Positions 35,514 through 47,187 of a DNA stretch of 64,000 nucleotides are shown in pieces; position 1 is the first letter of the stretch, and each line of letters begins with the position of its first letter. Source of the stretch: Lucinisca nassula. Taxonomy: Eukaryota; Mollusca; Bivalvia; Lucinida; Lucinidae. A program made the translations under genes and the position numbers. The notes beneath the pieces were generated by a model that saw only the letters and a list, made by a program, of their open reading frames with translations, searched no databases and was not told the origin of the DNA. Location of the stretch: positions 67,261,076 to 67,325,075 of the forward strand of contig OY757019.1 of assembly GCA_963580285.1 (NCBI GenBank). Reading direction: 5' to 3'.

Positions 35514-36043
35514 ACAAGAGGACCATGATGGTCCTATATCGCTCACCTGAGCTAAGAGATTTACATTCTTAATATTAAAGTTTCACACGGTAAATTGCTT
35601 GAAGACTGTGTAAATGTTTTGACCCCAGAGGTTTTACTTGAGCAACCTTGGTAGAGGTCACTGTTTGAAGCTACAAGCCAAATAGTCCACTAGATGAAGG
35701 TACATACCAAATATCAGAAACCTGGGCCTTCTGGTTTCAGACAAGAGAGTCGTAAGGTTTTCTCTATTAATCTCTATGGAAAACGTGGGCCCCTCAGTGG
35801 GTTCATTTTTGGCCCCAGGCCTTAATTTGAACAATCTTGGAAGAGGTCTACATACCAAATATCAAGAACATGTGGGCCCCTGGGTGGGGCGATTTTTGGC
35901 CCCTTGGTTTTAATTTGGAAAATCTTGATAGAGGTCCACTAGAAGACAACTCATACCAAATATCAGAGACCTGTGCCTTCTGGTTTATGACATGCACGCC
36001 GAACATTGACTGACCATGAGCACTTTGTGCTCAGGTGAGCTAA
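35514..36043. mobile_element. Short pearl-like element 12 bp from the COG8 splice acceptor
   Basis: The head ACAAGAGGACCATGATGGTCC is followed by two to three degraded 165 bp-type monomers with CTTCTGGTTTCAGACAAG, and the tail hairpin ATGAGCACTTTGTGCTCAGGTGAGCTAA. On the gene's strand its end reads ...GGTCCTCTTGT and sits immediately upstream of the remaining TGTAATTTTCAG of the intron. Confidence 0.75.
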
Positions 36044-37981
36044 TAAGCCTGTGTAAAACATGCGGTTCCTGTGGCGGGGCCATTTTTGGCCCCTAGACTA
36101 TAATTTGAACAATCCTGAAAGAGGTCCACTAGATGAAGCTTCATTCCAAATATCAAAGAACTAAATGGCCCCTAGGCTACAATTTGAACAATCCTGTGAG
36201 AGGTTCACTAGATGAAGCTTCATACCAAATATCAAAGATCTATGTCTTTTGGTTACAGACAAGAATATATTTAAAGGTATTCCCTATATTAGCCTATGTA
36301 AAACACAGGGCAGCGCATTTTAACCCAGGGCTATAAGTTGAACAATCTTGGTAGAGGTCCACTATAGGAAGTTTAATTCCAAATATCAAAGACCTGGGCC
36401 TTCTGGTTTCAGACAAGAATATTTTAGAAGGTTTTTCCTATATATATAAGCCTTATTAAAACATGTGGGCACTGGGGTTGGGTCATTTTTGGCCCCAGGG
36501 CTATAATTTGAACAACCTTAGAAGAGGTCCATTAGATAAAGCTTCATACAAAATATCAAAGACCTATAGATTTTCCCTATATAAGCCTATGTAAAACATG
36601 TGGGCCCTGGGGCGGGGTCATTTTTTGGCCCAAGGGCTATAATTTGAACAATTTTGGTAGAGGTCATATCAAATATCAAAAATCTGGGTTTTTTTGGCCT
36701 GAGGGCTATAATTTGAACAATTTGGTAAAGGTCCATTAGATGAAGCTTCATATCAAATATCAAAGATCTGGGCCTTCTGGTTTCAGACAAGAAGATTCAC
36801 AAAGGATCCCTCTGGGCCTCAGTAGCTCAGTCTGAGGCGCATCTGATTGGTGATCAGGCTTACGTATAAGGCCTGCCCAGGAAAGTGTGGATAAGTAAAC
36901 TGACCGACTCAAAAATGATCAAAATAGTGTTGACTGGGCTGTTAAACTCCAATACAAACAAAGGATCCCCCTATATAAGCCTATGTAAAAGGTGGGCCCC
37001 GGGGCGGGGCCCTTTTTGGCCCAAGGGCTATAATTTAAACAATCTTGGTAAAGGTCCACTAGATGAAGCTTCATACCAAATAACAAAGACCTCGGCCTTT
37101 TGGTTTCAGACAAGAAGACTTTTAAAGGTTTTCCCTATATCAATTATAGGCCTATGTAAACCAAGTGGGCCCTGGCCCAGGGGCATTCTTTGTCCCAGGG
37201 CTTCTATTTGAACAAGCTCAGTATACTGGTCCACAAGATCAAGCTTCAGGCCAAATATCAAAGTCCTGGGCCTCCCGGTTTCAGATCAGAAGATTTTTAA
37301 AGGTTTTTCCCCGATATAAGCCTATGTAAAACTAGTGGGCCCCGGCGTAGTGCCATTTTTGGCCCCATGCTATAATTTGAACAATGTTGGTAAAGGTCCA
37401 ATAGATGAAGCTTCATACCTAATATCCGATGAAAGACCTCAGCCTTCTGGTTTCAGACAAAAAGATTTTTAAAGGTTTTCCTTACATAAGCCTATGTAAA
37501 AGCAGTGGGCAACGGCCCATGGGCACATTTGGCCCCAGGGCTATAATTTGAACAATCTCAGTAGAGGTCCATCAGATGAAGCTTCAGGACAAATATCAAA
37601 GACCTGGGCATTCTGGTTTCAGACAAGAAGATTTTTTAAAGGTTTTTCCCCCGATATAAGCCTATGTAAAACTAATGGGCCCCATTGCGGGAACATTTTT
37701 TGCCCCAGGGCTATAATTTGAACAATCTTGGTAGAGTTCCACTAGATGCAGCTTCATACCTAATATCAAAGAACTGGGCCTTCTGGTTTCAGACAAGAAG
37801 ATTTTTAAAGATTTTCCTGTATACGCCTATGTGAAACCAGTGGGCCCCGTTGTGGGGGCATTTTTGGCACAAGGACTATAATTTTAACAATCTTGGTAAA
37901 GGTTCATTAGATGAAGCTTTATAACAAATATCGAAGACCTTGCGGTTTCAGAGAAGAAGATTTTTTAAGTCTTCAGTAAAA
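36044..37981. repeat. Old 165 bp-type array, left part of a nested element
   Basis: About eleven divergent monomers of the CTTCTGGTTTCAGACAAGAAG variant. It ends in TTAAGTCTTCAGTAAA, which is the start of the exit unit, then breaks at another head. The exit unit resumes at 51335. A SINE sits at 36813-36958. Confidence 0.7.
36813..36958 (+). mobile_element. Internally deleted SINE with target-site duplication
   Basis: The tRNA-like head CAGTAGCTCAGTCTGAGGCG is followed by ATTGGTGATCAGG, then jumps over the B box and central body to AGTGTGGATAAGTAAACTGACC and the tail CTCCAATACAAA. It is the same family as 51674-52014 but about 200 bp shorter. Flanks CAAAGGATCCCTC (36800-36812) and CAAAGGATCCCCC (36959-36971) are a 13 bp duplication with one mismatch. 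Confidence 0.85.
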
Positions 37982-39444
37982 ACAAGAGGCCCATGGGCCA
38001 CTACGCTCACCAGAGGTCATGTGGTTTATACCATATACAGGCATGTTGCCCATCTTGGTCATGTGACAAGAAAAGGCCAACATGCAATCAGTAAAATCCA
38101 CTTCTTGCCTTTTTTTCCATACAATTCCATCTGTGTGACCAAATTTGACCGTGACGTAAAAACAGGTCAAGGTCAACCAAAGGTCATCATTTGAATAAAA
38201 TTGGTAGGGTCCGAGCCCTCGATGCTGCACACCAAGTTTCAAGGTCATCCCCTATTTTGGTTCCTGAGAAGAAGATTTTTTAAGGTTTTTACCAAATATG
38301 GGCATGGCAGCCATATTGGCCATGTGACCTTGTCCTTACGAACAAACTTTCATTCCCCCTTCCCATAGAAGCTCCACATGTAATTTGGTTTCAATCAACC
38401 TAGCAGTTTGATTAGAGAAGAAGATTAAAATACTGAATCTCAGCCATCCAGGACAAAGGTCAGCAAATGACCTTGACCTTTGGTGTTGAAAAACTTCCAT
38501 TCAGTTGATTGCAAATATTATTTCTGATGCCACAGGTTACCATGTAATCAGAAAAATCCACTGTTTTGCCCTTTTTCCATACATATGTCTAAGTGACCAT
38601 ATTTGACCTTGAGGTAAAATATGTCAAGGTCAAAAGTCATCATTTGAACAAACTTGATAGCCCGAGTCACGGCTTCAAGTTTCAAAGTCATTGGCCATTT
38701 GGTTCCTGAGAAGAAGATTTTTAAAGGTTTTTACCATATATGAGCATGGCGGCCAAAATGGTCATGTGACCCAGTCCTCACAATCAAACTTTCGTTCCCT
38801 CTTCCCATAGAGGCTCCACATGTAATTTGGTTTCAACTGACCCAGCAGTTTAAATTTAGAAGATAAAAATACTGAATCTGAGCCTCCCGGACAAAGGTCC
38901 AAAAATGACCTTGACCTTCGGAACTGGCAAAATTCCATTCAGCTGAGTGCAAATATCATTTCTGATGCCACTAGCTACCATGCAATCAGAAAAATCAACT
39001 GTTTTGCCTTTTTTCCATACAAATGTCTAAGTGAGCATATTTGACCTTGAGGTAAAAAAGGTCAAGGTCAACCAAAGGTCATCATTTGAACAAGCTTGGT
39101 AGGGCCTAAGTCCCTGTTGCTGCATATCTAGTTTCAAGAACATCAGCCATTGGGTTCTTGCGAAGAAGATTTTTAAAAGTTTTACCATATATGGGCATTG
39201 CAGCCATATTGGACATGTGACCCAGTTCTCACGAACAAACTTTCGTTCCCCCTTCCCACAGAGGCTCCACTTGTAATTTGGTTTCAATCCACCCAGCAGT
39301 TTAAGTTGGAAAGAAGATAAAAATACTGAATCTGAGCCTTCCCGTAAAAAGGTCAGTAAATGACCTTGACCTTTGGAACTGACAAAATTCCATTCAGCTG
39401 AGCGCAAATATCATTTCTGATGCCACTAGCCACCATGCAGTCAA
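37982..39444. mobile_element. GACCTT-type element, part 1 of 3
   Basis: The head ACAAGAGGCCCATGGGCCACTA contains a perfect GGCCCATGGGCC palindrome. Units of about 440 bp follow, with TTTTTTCCATACAAATGTC, GGTCAAGGTCAACC and CATGGCAGCCATATTGG. It breaks at CACCATGCAGTCAA and resumes at 48884 with AATCAACTGTTTTGCC, matching the intact junction near 38990. Confidence 0.75.
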
Positions 39445-42400
39445 ACAAGAGGGCCCAGAGGGCCCTGAATCGCTCACCTGAGAATCAGTGTCTTTAGTAC
39501 ATTTTTGGCCCAAGGGCTATACTAGGTGAAGCTTCATACCAAATATCAAAGACCTGAGCCTTGTGGTTTCAGAGATGAAGATTTTTAAATATTTTCCCTA
39601 AATAAGCCTATGAAATACCAAAGGGTCCTGGGGATGGGGGCATTTTTGGCCCAAGGGCTATAATTTAAATAATCTTGGTAGAGGTCCACTACATGAAGCT
39701 TCACACCAAATATCAAAGATCTGAGCCTTGCGGTTTCAGAGAAGAAGATTTTTAAAGATTTTCCCTGTATAAGCCTATTTAAAACCAAAGGCCCCCTGGG
39801 CAGGGGCAATTTTGGCCCAAGGGCCATAATTTGAACAATCTTGGTAGAGGTCCACTAGATGAAGCTTCATACCAAATATCGAAGACCTGGGCTTTCGGTT
39901 TCAGAGAAGAAGATTTTTAAAGATTTTCCCTGTATAAGCCTATGTAAAATCAAAGGCCCCTGGGGCGGGGGCATTTTTCGCCCCAGGGCTATAATTTGAA
40001 CAATCTTGGTAGAGGTCCACTAGGTCAAGCTTCACACCAAATATCAAAGACCTGGGCCTTGTGGTTTCAGAGAAGGAGATTTTTAAAGATTTTCCCTGTA
40101 TAACCCTATGTAAAACCAAAGGCCCCCGGGTCGGGGGCATTTTTCGCCCCAGGGCTATAATTTGAACAATCTTGGTAGAGGTCCACTAAGTCAAGCTTCA
40201 CACCAAATATCAAAGACCTGGGCCTTGTGGTTTCAGAGAAGAAGATTTTTAAAGATTTTCCCTATATAAGCCTATGTATACACAAAGGCCTCCGGGGCAG
40301 GGACATTTCTGGCCCAAGGGCCATAATTTGAACAGTCTTGGTAGAGGTCCACTAGATGAAGCTTCAAACCAAATATCAAAGACCTGGGCCTTGTGGTTTT
40401 AGAGAAGAAGATTTTTTTTAAGATTTTTCCTATATAAGCCTATGTAAACCAAAAGGCCCCCATGGCGTGGGCAGTTCTGGCCCAAGGGCTATAATATGAA
40501 CAATCTTGGTAGAGGTCCACTAGATGAAGCTTCATACCAAATATCGAAGACCTGGGCCTTTTGATTTCAGAGAAGAAGATTATTAAAGATTTTCCCTGTA
40601 TAAGCCTATGCAAAACCAAAGGCCCCCGGGGCGGGGGCATTTTTCGCCCGAGGTCTATAATTTGAACAATCTTGGTACAGGTCCACTAGATGAAGCTTCA
40701 CACCAAATATCAAAGACCTGGGCCTTGTGATGTCAGAAAAGCAGATTTTTAAAGATTTTCCCTATATAAGCCTATGTAAACCGAAAGGCCCCTGGGGCGG
40801 GGGCATTTTTGGCCCTAGGGCTATAATTTGAAAACTCTTGGTAGAGGTCCACTAAAAGAAGCTTCACACCAAATATCAAAGATCTGAGCCTTGTGGTTTC
40901 AGAGAAGGAGATTTTTAAAGATTTTCCCTGTGTAAGCCTATGTAAAACCAAAGGCGCCCGGGGCGGGGGCATTTTTCACCCCAGGGCTATAATTTGAACA
41001 ATCTTGGTAGAGGTCCACTAGGTCAAGCTTCACACCAAATATCAAAGACCTGGGCCTTGTGGTTTCAGAGAAGGAGATTTTTAAAGATTTTCCCTGTATA
41101 AGCCTATGTAAAACCAAAGGCCCCCGGGTCGGGGGCATTTTTTGCCCCAGGGCTATAATTTGTACAATCTTGGTAGAGGTCCACTAGGTCAAGCTTCACA
41201 CCAAATATCAAAGACCTGGGCCTTGTGGTTTCAGAGAAGAAGATTTTCATAGATTTTCCCTATATAAGCCTATGTATACACAAAGACCCCCGGGGCGGGG
41301 ACATTTCTGGCCCAAGGGCCATAATTTGAACAATCTTGGTAGAGGTCCACTAGATGAAGCTTCAAACCAAATATCAAAGACCTGGGCCTTGTGGTTTTAG
41401 AGAAGAAGATTTTTAAAGATTTTTCCTATATAAGCCTATGTAAACCAAAAGGCCCCCAGGGCGGTGGCAGTTCTGGCCCAAGGGCTATAATATGAACAAT
41501 CTTGGTAGAGGTCCACTAGATGAAGCTTCATACCAAATATCGAAGACCTGGGCCTTTCGATTTCAGAGAAGAAGATTATTAAAGATTTTCCTTGTATAAG
41601 CCTATGCAAAACCAAAGGCCCCCGGGGCGGGGGGATTTTTCGCCCTCGGGCTATAATTTGAACAATCTTGGTACAGGTCCACTAGATGAAGCTTCATACC
41701 AAATATCAAAGACCTGGGCCTTGTGATGTCAGAAAAGCAGATTTTTAAAGATTTTCCCTATATAAGCCTATGTAAACCGAAAGGCCCCCGGGGCGGGGGC
41801 ATTTTTGGCCCTAGGGCTATAATTTGAAAACTCTTGGTAGAGGTCCACTAGATGAAGCTTCACACCAAATATCAAAGATCTGAGCCTTGTGGTTTCAGAG
41901 AAGGAGATTTTTAAAGATTTTCCCTGTGTAAGCCTATGTAAAACCAAGGCGCCCCGGGCGGGGGCATTTTTCACCCCAGGGCTATAATTTGAACAATCTT
42001 GGTAGAGGTCCACTAGGTCAAGCTTCACACCAAATATCAAAGACCTGGGCCTTGTGGTTTCAGAGAAGAAGATTTTTAAAGATTTTCCCTATATAAGCCT
42101 ACATGTATGTATACACAAAGGCCCCCGGGGCGAGGCATTTCTGGCCCAAGGGCCATTATTTGAACAATCTTGGTAGAGGTCCACTAGATGAAGCTTCACA
42201 CCAAATATCAAAGACCTAGGCCTTGTGGTTTTAGAGAAGAAGATTTTTAAAGATTTTTCCTATATAAGCCTATGTAAACCAAAAGGCCCCCAGGGCGGGG
42301 GCAGTTTTGGCCCATGGGCTATAATATGAACAATCTTGGTAGAGGTCCACTAGATGAAGCTTCATACCAAATATCGAAGACCTGGGCCTTTTGATTTCAG

Positions 42401-42830
42401 AGAAGAAGATTATTAAAGATTTTCCCTGTATAAGCTTATGCAAAACGAAAAGGCCCAAGGGGCGGGGGCATTTTTGGCCCTAGGGCTATAATTTGAACAA
42501 TCTTGGTATAGGTCCACTAGAAGAAGCTTCACACCAAATATCAAAGACCTGGGCCTTGTGATGTCAGACCAGCAGATTTTTAAAGATTTTCCCTATATAA
42601 GCCTATGTAAACCGAAAGGTCCCCGGGGCGGGGGCATTTTTGGCCCTAGGGCTATAATTTGAAAACTCTTGGTAGGGGTCCACTAAATGAAGCTTCACAC
42701 CAAATATCAAAGATCTGAGCCTTGTGGTTTCAGAGAAGGAGATTTTTAAAGATTTTCCCTATATAAGCCTATGTAAAACCAGTGGGCCCCGGGGCAGGCC
42801 GTTTTTGGCTCCAGGGCTAATAATCCATCC
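39445..42830. mobile_element. Pearl-like element: higher-order array of 165 bp monomers
   Basis: The head with GGGCCCAGAGGGCCC is followed by about 20 monomers. Diagnostic monomer variants recur in the same order: the TATACACAAAGG...GACATTTCTGG type at about 40270, 41280 and 42110, and the GGCAGTTCTGG (or GGCAGTTTTGG) type at about 40465, 41465 and 42300. The repeating unit is thus about 5-6 monomers (roughly 835-1000 bp). The 145 bp-type array that follows (from about 42830) shares its tail. Confidence 0.75.
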
Positions 42831-45119
42831 ACTGGTTAAGCAGGAGAAGCTCTGGTGGCCATTTTGTTCGCCCTAGCTGAACAGTATGAGCAATTTTGGT
42901 AGAGGGACACCAAACGAACATTCCTGTGAAATAATTTCAAAATTCATCCACTGGTTAAGGAGAAGAAATCGTTTAAAAGTTTTTCTATTTTTGCTCTGGC
43001 AGCCATTTTGTTCACCCAAGGGGAACGGTATGAGCATTTTTTGATGAGATTCACCAAAGGAACATTCCTGTGAAATAATTTCAAAATCCATCCACTGGTT
43101 AAGGAGAAGAAGTCGTTTAAAGGTTTTTCTATTTTTAGCTCTGGTGGCCATTTTGTTCACCCGAGCGGAATGGTTTGAGCAATTCTGGTAGAGGGTCACA
43201 CAAGGAACACTCCTTTGAAATAATTTCAAAATCCATCCACTGGTTAAGGAGAAAAAGCCGTTTAAACGTTATTCTATTTTTAGCTCTGGTGGCCATCTTG
43301 TTCACCCGAGCGGAACGGTTTGAGCAATTTTGGTAGAGGGTCACCCAAGGAACCTTCCTGTGAAGTAATTTCAAAATCCATCCACTAGTTAAGGAGTAGA
43401 AGTCGTTTAAAGGTTTTTCTATTTTGTAGCTCTGGCGGCCATCTTGTTCACTGGAGGGAAATGGTTAGAGCAATTTTGGCAGAGGGTCACCCAAGGAACA
43501 TTCCTGTGAAGTAATTTCGAAATCCATCCACTGGTTAAGGAGAAGAAGTCCTTTAAAGGTTTTTCTATTTTTAGCTCTGGCGGCCATTTTGTTCACCCGA
43601 GCGGAACAGTTTGAGCAATTTTGGTAGAGGGTCACCCAAGGAACATTCCTGTGAATTAATTTCGAAATCCATCCACTGATTAAGGAGAAGAAGCCCTTTA
43701 AAGGTTTTTCTATTTTTAGCTCTGGCGGCCATTTTGTTCACCCGAGCGGAACGGTTTGAGCAATTTTAGTAGAGGGGCTCCCAAGGAACATTCCTGTTCA
43801 ATAATTTCAAAATCCATCCACTGGTTAAGGAGAAGAAGTCGTTTAAAGGTTTTTCTATTTTTAGCTCTGGCGGCCATTTGGTTCACCCGAGCGGAACGAT
43901 TTGAGAAATTCTGGTAGAGGGTCACACAAGGAACACTCCTTTGAAATAATTTCAAAATCCATCCACTGGTTAAGGAGAAAAAGCCGTTTAAACGTTATTC
44001 TATTTTTAGCTCTGGCGGCCATCTTGTTCACCCGAGCGGAACGGTTTGAGCAATTTTGAGGTCACCCAAGGAACCTTCCTGTGAAGTAATTTCAAAATCC
44101 ATCCACTAGTTAAGGAGTAGAAGTCGTTTAAAGGTTTTTCTATTTTTAGCTCTGGCGGCCATCTTGTTCACTGGAGCAAAATGGTTAGAGCAATTTTGGC
44201 ACAGGGTCACCCAAGGAACATTCCTGTGAAGTAATTTCGAAATCCATCCACTGGTTAAGGAGAAGAAGTCCTTTAAAGGTTTTTCTATTTTTAGCTCTGG
44301 CGGCCATTTTGTTCACATGAGCGGAACAGTTTGAGCAATTTTGGTAGAGGGTCACCCAAGGAACATTCCTGTGAAGTAATTTCGAAATCCATCCACTGAT
44401 TAAGGAGAAGAAGTCCTTTAAAGGTTTTTCTATTTTTAGCTCTGGCGGCCATTTTGTTCACCCGAGCAGAACGGTTTGAGCAATTTTAGTAGAGGGGCTC
44501 CCAAGGAACATTCCTGTTCAATAATTTCAAAATCCATCCACTGGTTAAGGAGAAGAAGTCGTTTAAAGGTTTTTCTATTTTTAGCTCTGGCGGCCATTTT
44601 GTTCACCCGAGCGGAACGGTTTGAGCAATTTTAGTAGAGGGGCACCCAAGAAACATTCCTGTGCAATGATTTCAAAATCCATCCACTGGTTAAGGAGAAG
44701 AAGTCCTTTAAAGGTTTTTCTATTTTTAGCTCTGGCGGCCATTTTGTTCACCCGAGCGGAACTGTTTGAGCAATTTTGGTAGAAGGTCATCCAAGGAACA
44801 TTCCTGTGAAATAAATTCAAAATCCATCCACTGGTTAAGCAGGAGAAGTCGTTTAAAGGTTTTTCTATTTTTAGCTCTGGCGGCCATCTTGTTCACCCGA
44901 GCAGAATAGTTTGAGCAATTTTGGTAGAGGATCACCCAAGGAGCATTCCTGTGAAATTAGATCAAAATCTGTCCAGCAGTTTTGGAGAAGAAGTTGTATA
45001 AAGCAAAAGTTGATGACGGACGCACGGACGCACGGACGCACGGACGACGGACGACGGACGACGGACAAAGACCGATCCCAAAAGCTCACCTTGAGCACTT
45101 CGTGCTCAGGTGAGCTAAA
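42831..45119. repeat. 145 bp-monomer array with five-monomer higher-order repeat, then tail
   Basis: About 15 monomers anchored by GCTCTGGCGGCCATTTTGTTC (for example 43574 and 43719, 145 bp apart), with ATCCATCCACTGGTTAAGGAG. A marker monomer, GGTCACACAAGGAACACTCC with AAAAAGCCGTTTAAACGTTA, occurs near 43194 and again near 43920, a 726 bp step. A (GGACGCAC)n patch (45014-45065) and the tail TTGAGCACTTCGTGCTCAGGTGAGCTAAAA end it. Confidence 0.8.
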
Positions 45120-45168
45120 AACCAAAGGCGCCCCGGGGCGGGGGCATTTTTCACCCCAGGGCTATAAT
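45120..45168. repeat. 165 bp-type monomer fragment before the island
   Basis: ACCAAAGGCGCCCCGGGGCG and CAGGGCTATAATTT: part of one monomer, cut off where non-repeat sequence begins. The array resumes at about 47188. Confidence 0.6.
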
Positions 45169-45835
45169 TTCTACGCTGATTACGGCGGTCTGTCCGCCCT
45201 TGCTGGACCCTAACGCCTAGCGTCGTACCAGTACCTGCTGCTATGAAGCAGGGAGCAGCAGGTCACACATTGTTGTGCCTGCAAATTATGATAACTGGAC
45301 TAAGACACGAGTCACAAAACATACATGCTATATCATGATCCCCCTCCCGGAGAAGTAAGAATATGTTCATGCATATACCGTTATTGCGCATGCGCCGACC
45401 AGACATACAGGCTGATTAGTGCATGCGACAAATAACCGTACAGCAGAACTCAACTTGACTGTGCATCAAATTATCAGCACCCAGCGCTTGACACAATAAT
45501 ACTCAAAGTTCATGTTTCCTTACTGAGCACTACAGAAATCAATTAATGCTCACTACTACTGAGCATAATACTCATCAAATTTGTGCTCACTACATTATCA
45601 CAAGTAAGAGGCAATTGAACAGACCACGCCTTTGCGCTACCTGGTCAGCTGCCAATTACAGGAAACATAGCAATCTCTATTTCATATCCTTCTCCGCGAC
45701 ACGGCTCACAAATATAGCTATTCACAAATTCAATACATTAATAACAGATAGAAACTGCAACAGAAGATTTTCATCTATAATCCACAACATTTGTTAGTGT
45801 CTCATAAGGGCCAACACTGTTTGCCGTAAATTCTC

Positions 45836-45930
45836 TCTGTATTTGGTAGGCACCCCGTCACAACCGTCCTCGCGACGCCGATGACGCAGCTGACGTCATC
45901 CCCGCCGCTCAGGCCGTTATGACGTGTGGC
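45836..45930. promoter_or_regulatory. CpG-rich block with CRE-like sites
   Basis: GATGACGCAG, TGACGTCA (45891-45898) and TTATGACGTGTGG lie within about 45 bp in a CpG-dense patch, in otherwise AT-rich DNA. TGACGTCA is the consensus cAMP-response element bound by CREB/ATF proteins. A GCGCATGCGC (NRF1-like) palindrome lies 500 bp away. Promoter function is inference; no transcript start is visible. Confidence 0.3.
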
Positions 45931-46299
45931 GACCAAATACTCCCACTTATCATCATCATGTTCTTTATATGTACATACATGCACAAACTGAGTTATCAGA
46001 CAAAAACGGCATCATTACAAAATGAACTCGTAATTCTTCTTGAACAAAATTATTTCTAATCAACGTGAACATGCTTTTAAAATAAAATTCATTACGGTTC
46101 ATCATCACGGATAACCCAACAGGCTCTTGTAAGAGTTTGCCCTGATGATGAAGATATGGTTAAACCCGTCTTAAGTTTACGTCCCCTCTACACCTAATAT
46201 CATATTGGGACGGAACCACGGTTTTCTAACCACAGCTAGTCAAAAGTCATGGATCAAACAAGTGAACCGGCGTTTATTAATTACATTCTACAAAAGGGG

Positions 46300-46484
46300 T
46301 CTAAAAGCCTAAATGAATCTAGAATGAGCGGGTGTCCAAACTTTACGTCTCACCAACATCTAGGGTCAGCATGAGACAGGACCTCACTTAGAAAGACTCA
46401 TTCTACTACTGGAGAAGCCTGGGATCAATCCTGCGACGTCTAGCTGGCAAAGCTAGTAGCCTAATCACTACAGGCCACAACAGT
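46300..46484 (-). mobile_element. tRNA-derived SINE of a third family
   Basis: On the minus strand the head has an A-box-like GTGGCCTGTAGTGATTAGG (46478-46460) and a B-box-like GGATTGATCCC (46431-46421), spaced as in a tRNA. A body with GTCTCATGCTGACCCTAG and GTGAGACGTAAAG follows. It lacks a proper acceptor stem and has a long unique extension, so it is a SINE or tRNA pseudogene and not a working tRNA. The 3' end is uncertain. Confidence 0.55.
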
Positions 46485-47187
46485 GAATTCAGAATAGGCT
46501 TCAGAAAGTTGGGGTATACAAGAAGTAAACCCCTCCAAAACCTACAAGCATGTTCATACAAAAATAATACTAAACATAGATTTAACATACCTTTCAATAT
46601 ACTTTCTACTTCCCGACACGATGTTGTAGGTATACGTTACAACTTGACCTGCTGCTAAAGTGTTCGTTTTTCTCAGGGTTTATATATCTATGAATACTAC
46701 CAGAAAATCATGCCTACTCATATTACCTTGCTCAATTCGTGGCGAGGTGGAGATACCGGCCACAAATAAAGCTAGATAGCAAAAATCGAGTAGATAATGG
46801 ATTTGCGTTCAAATAGTATATTTCCCATTGGAAAAATTGATGAAATGACCCTATAATCAATGACATGACTCCTGTCAAAACGAACACCCACACAACACGT
46901 GACGGGAATAAAAATCATATATGGCACAATTTGGCGGTTGGCGATTTTTAGGCAAATTCTATAGGACTCGGCCTTATAGCGGCCCCCTGTATTGTAAAAA
47001 CAGCTCCCTATAAACCACTCATGCATACATCGTATGATATGTGCATGACTTGTTCATGGAGCAGCACAGTTTGCGTACCATATTTCACCTAAAATATTTC
47101 ACTCGCACCGCCCTACCATATATCTACTAAAATAATTTAGATGTGCATAAGCACCAGAGAGGTTTCCTATTCCATCTCGTAACACTG

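Larger units (their letters stand above)
45169..47187. other. 2 kb non-repeat island, origin unknown
   Basis: This interrupts a monomer and resembles none of the arrays. It contains a 10 bp perfect hairpin (ACCTGCTGCT/AGCAGCAGGT, 45233-45263), a GCGCATGCGC palindrome (45386-45395), a CpG-rich block with TGACGTCA (45836-45930) and a tRNA-like SINE (about 46300-46484). I found no convincing coding exon on either strand, no terminal inverted repeat and no clear target duplication. It may be an unfamiliar transposon or LTR, or host DNA trapped between repeats. Confidence 0.5.

Noticed and set aside
45169..47187. First exon or promoter of COG8 in the non-repeat island
   Set aside because: The location would fit a minus-strand gene, but no frame resembles the COG8 N-terminus. 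Only the regulatory-looking motifs are reported, with low confidence.
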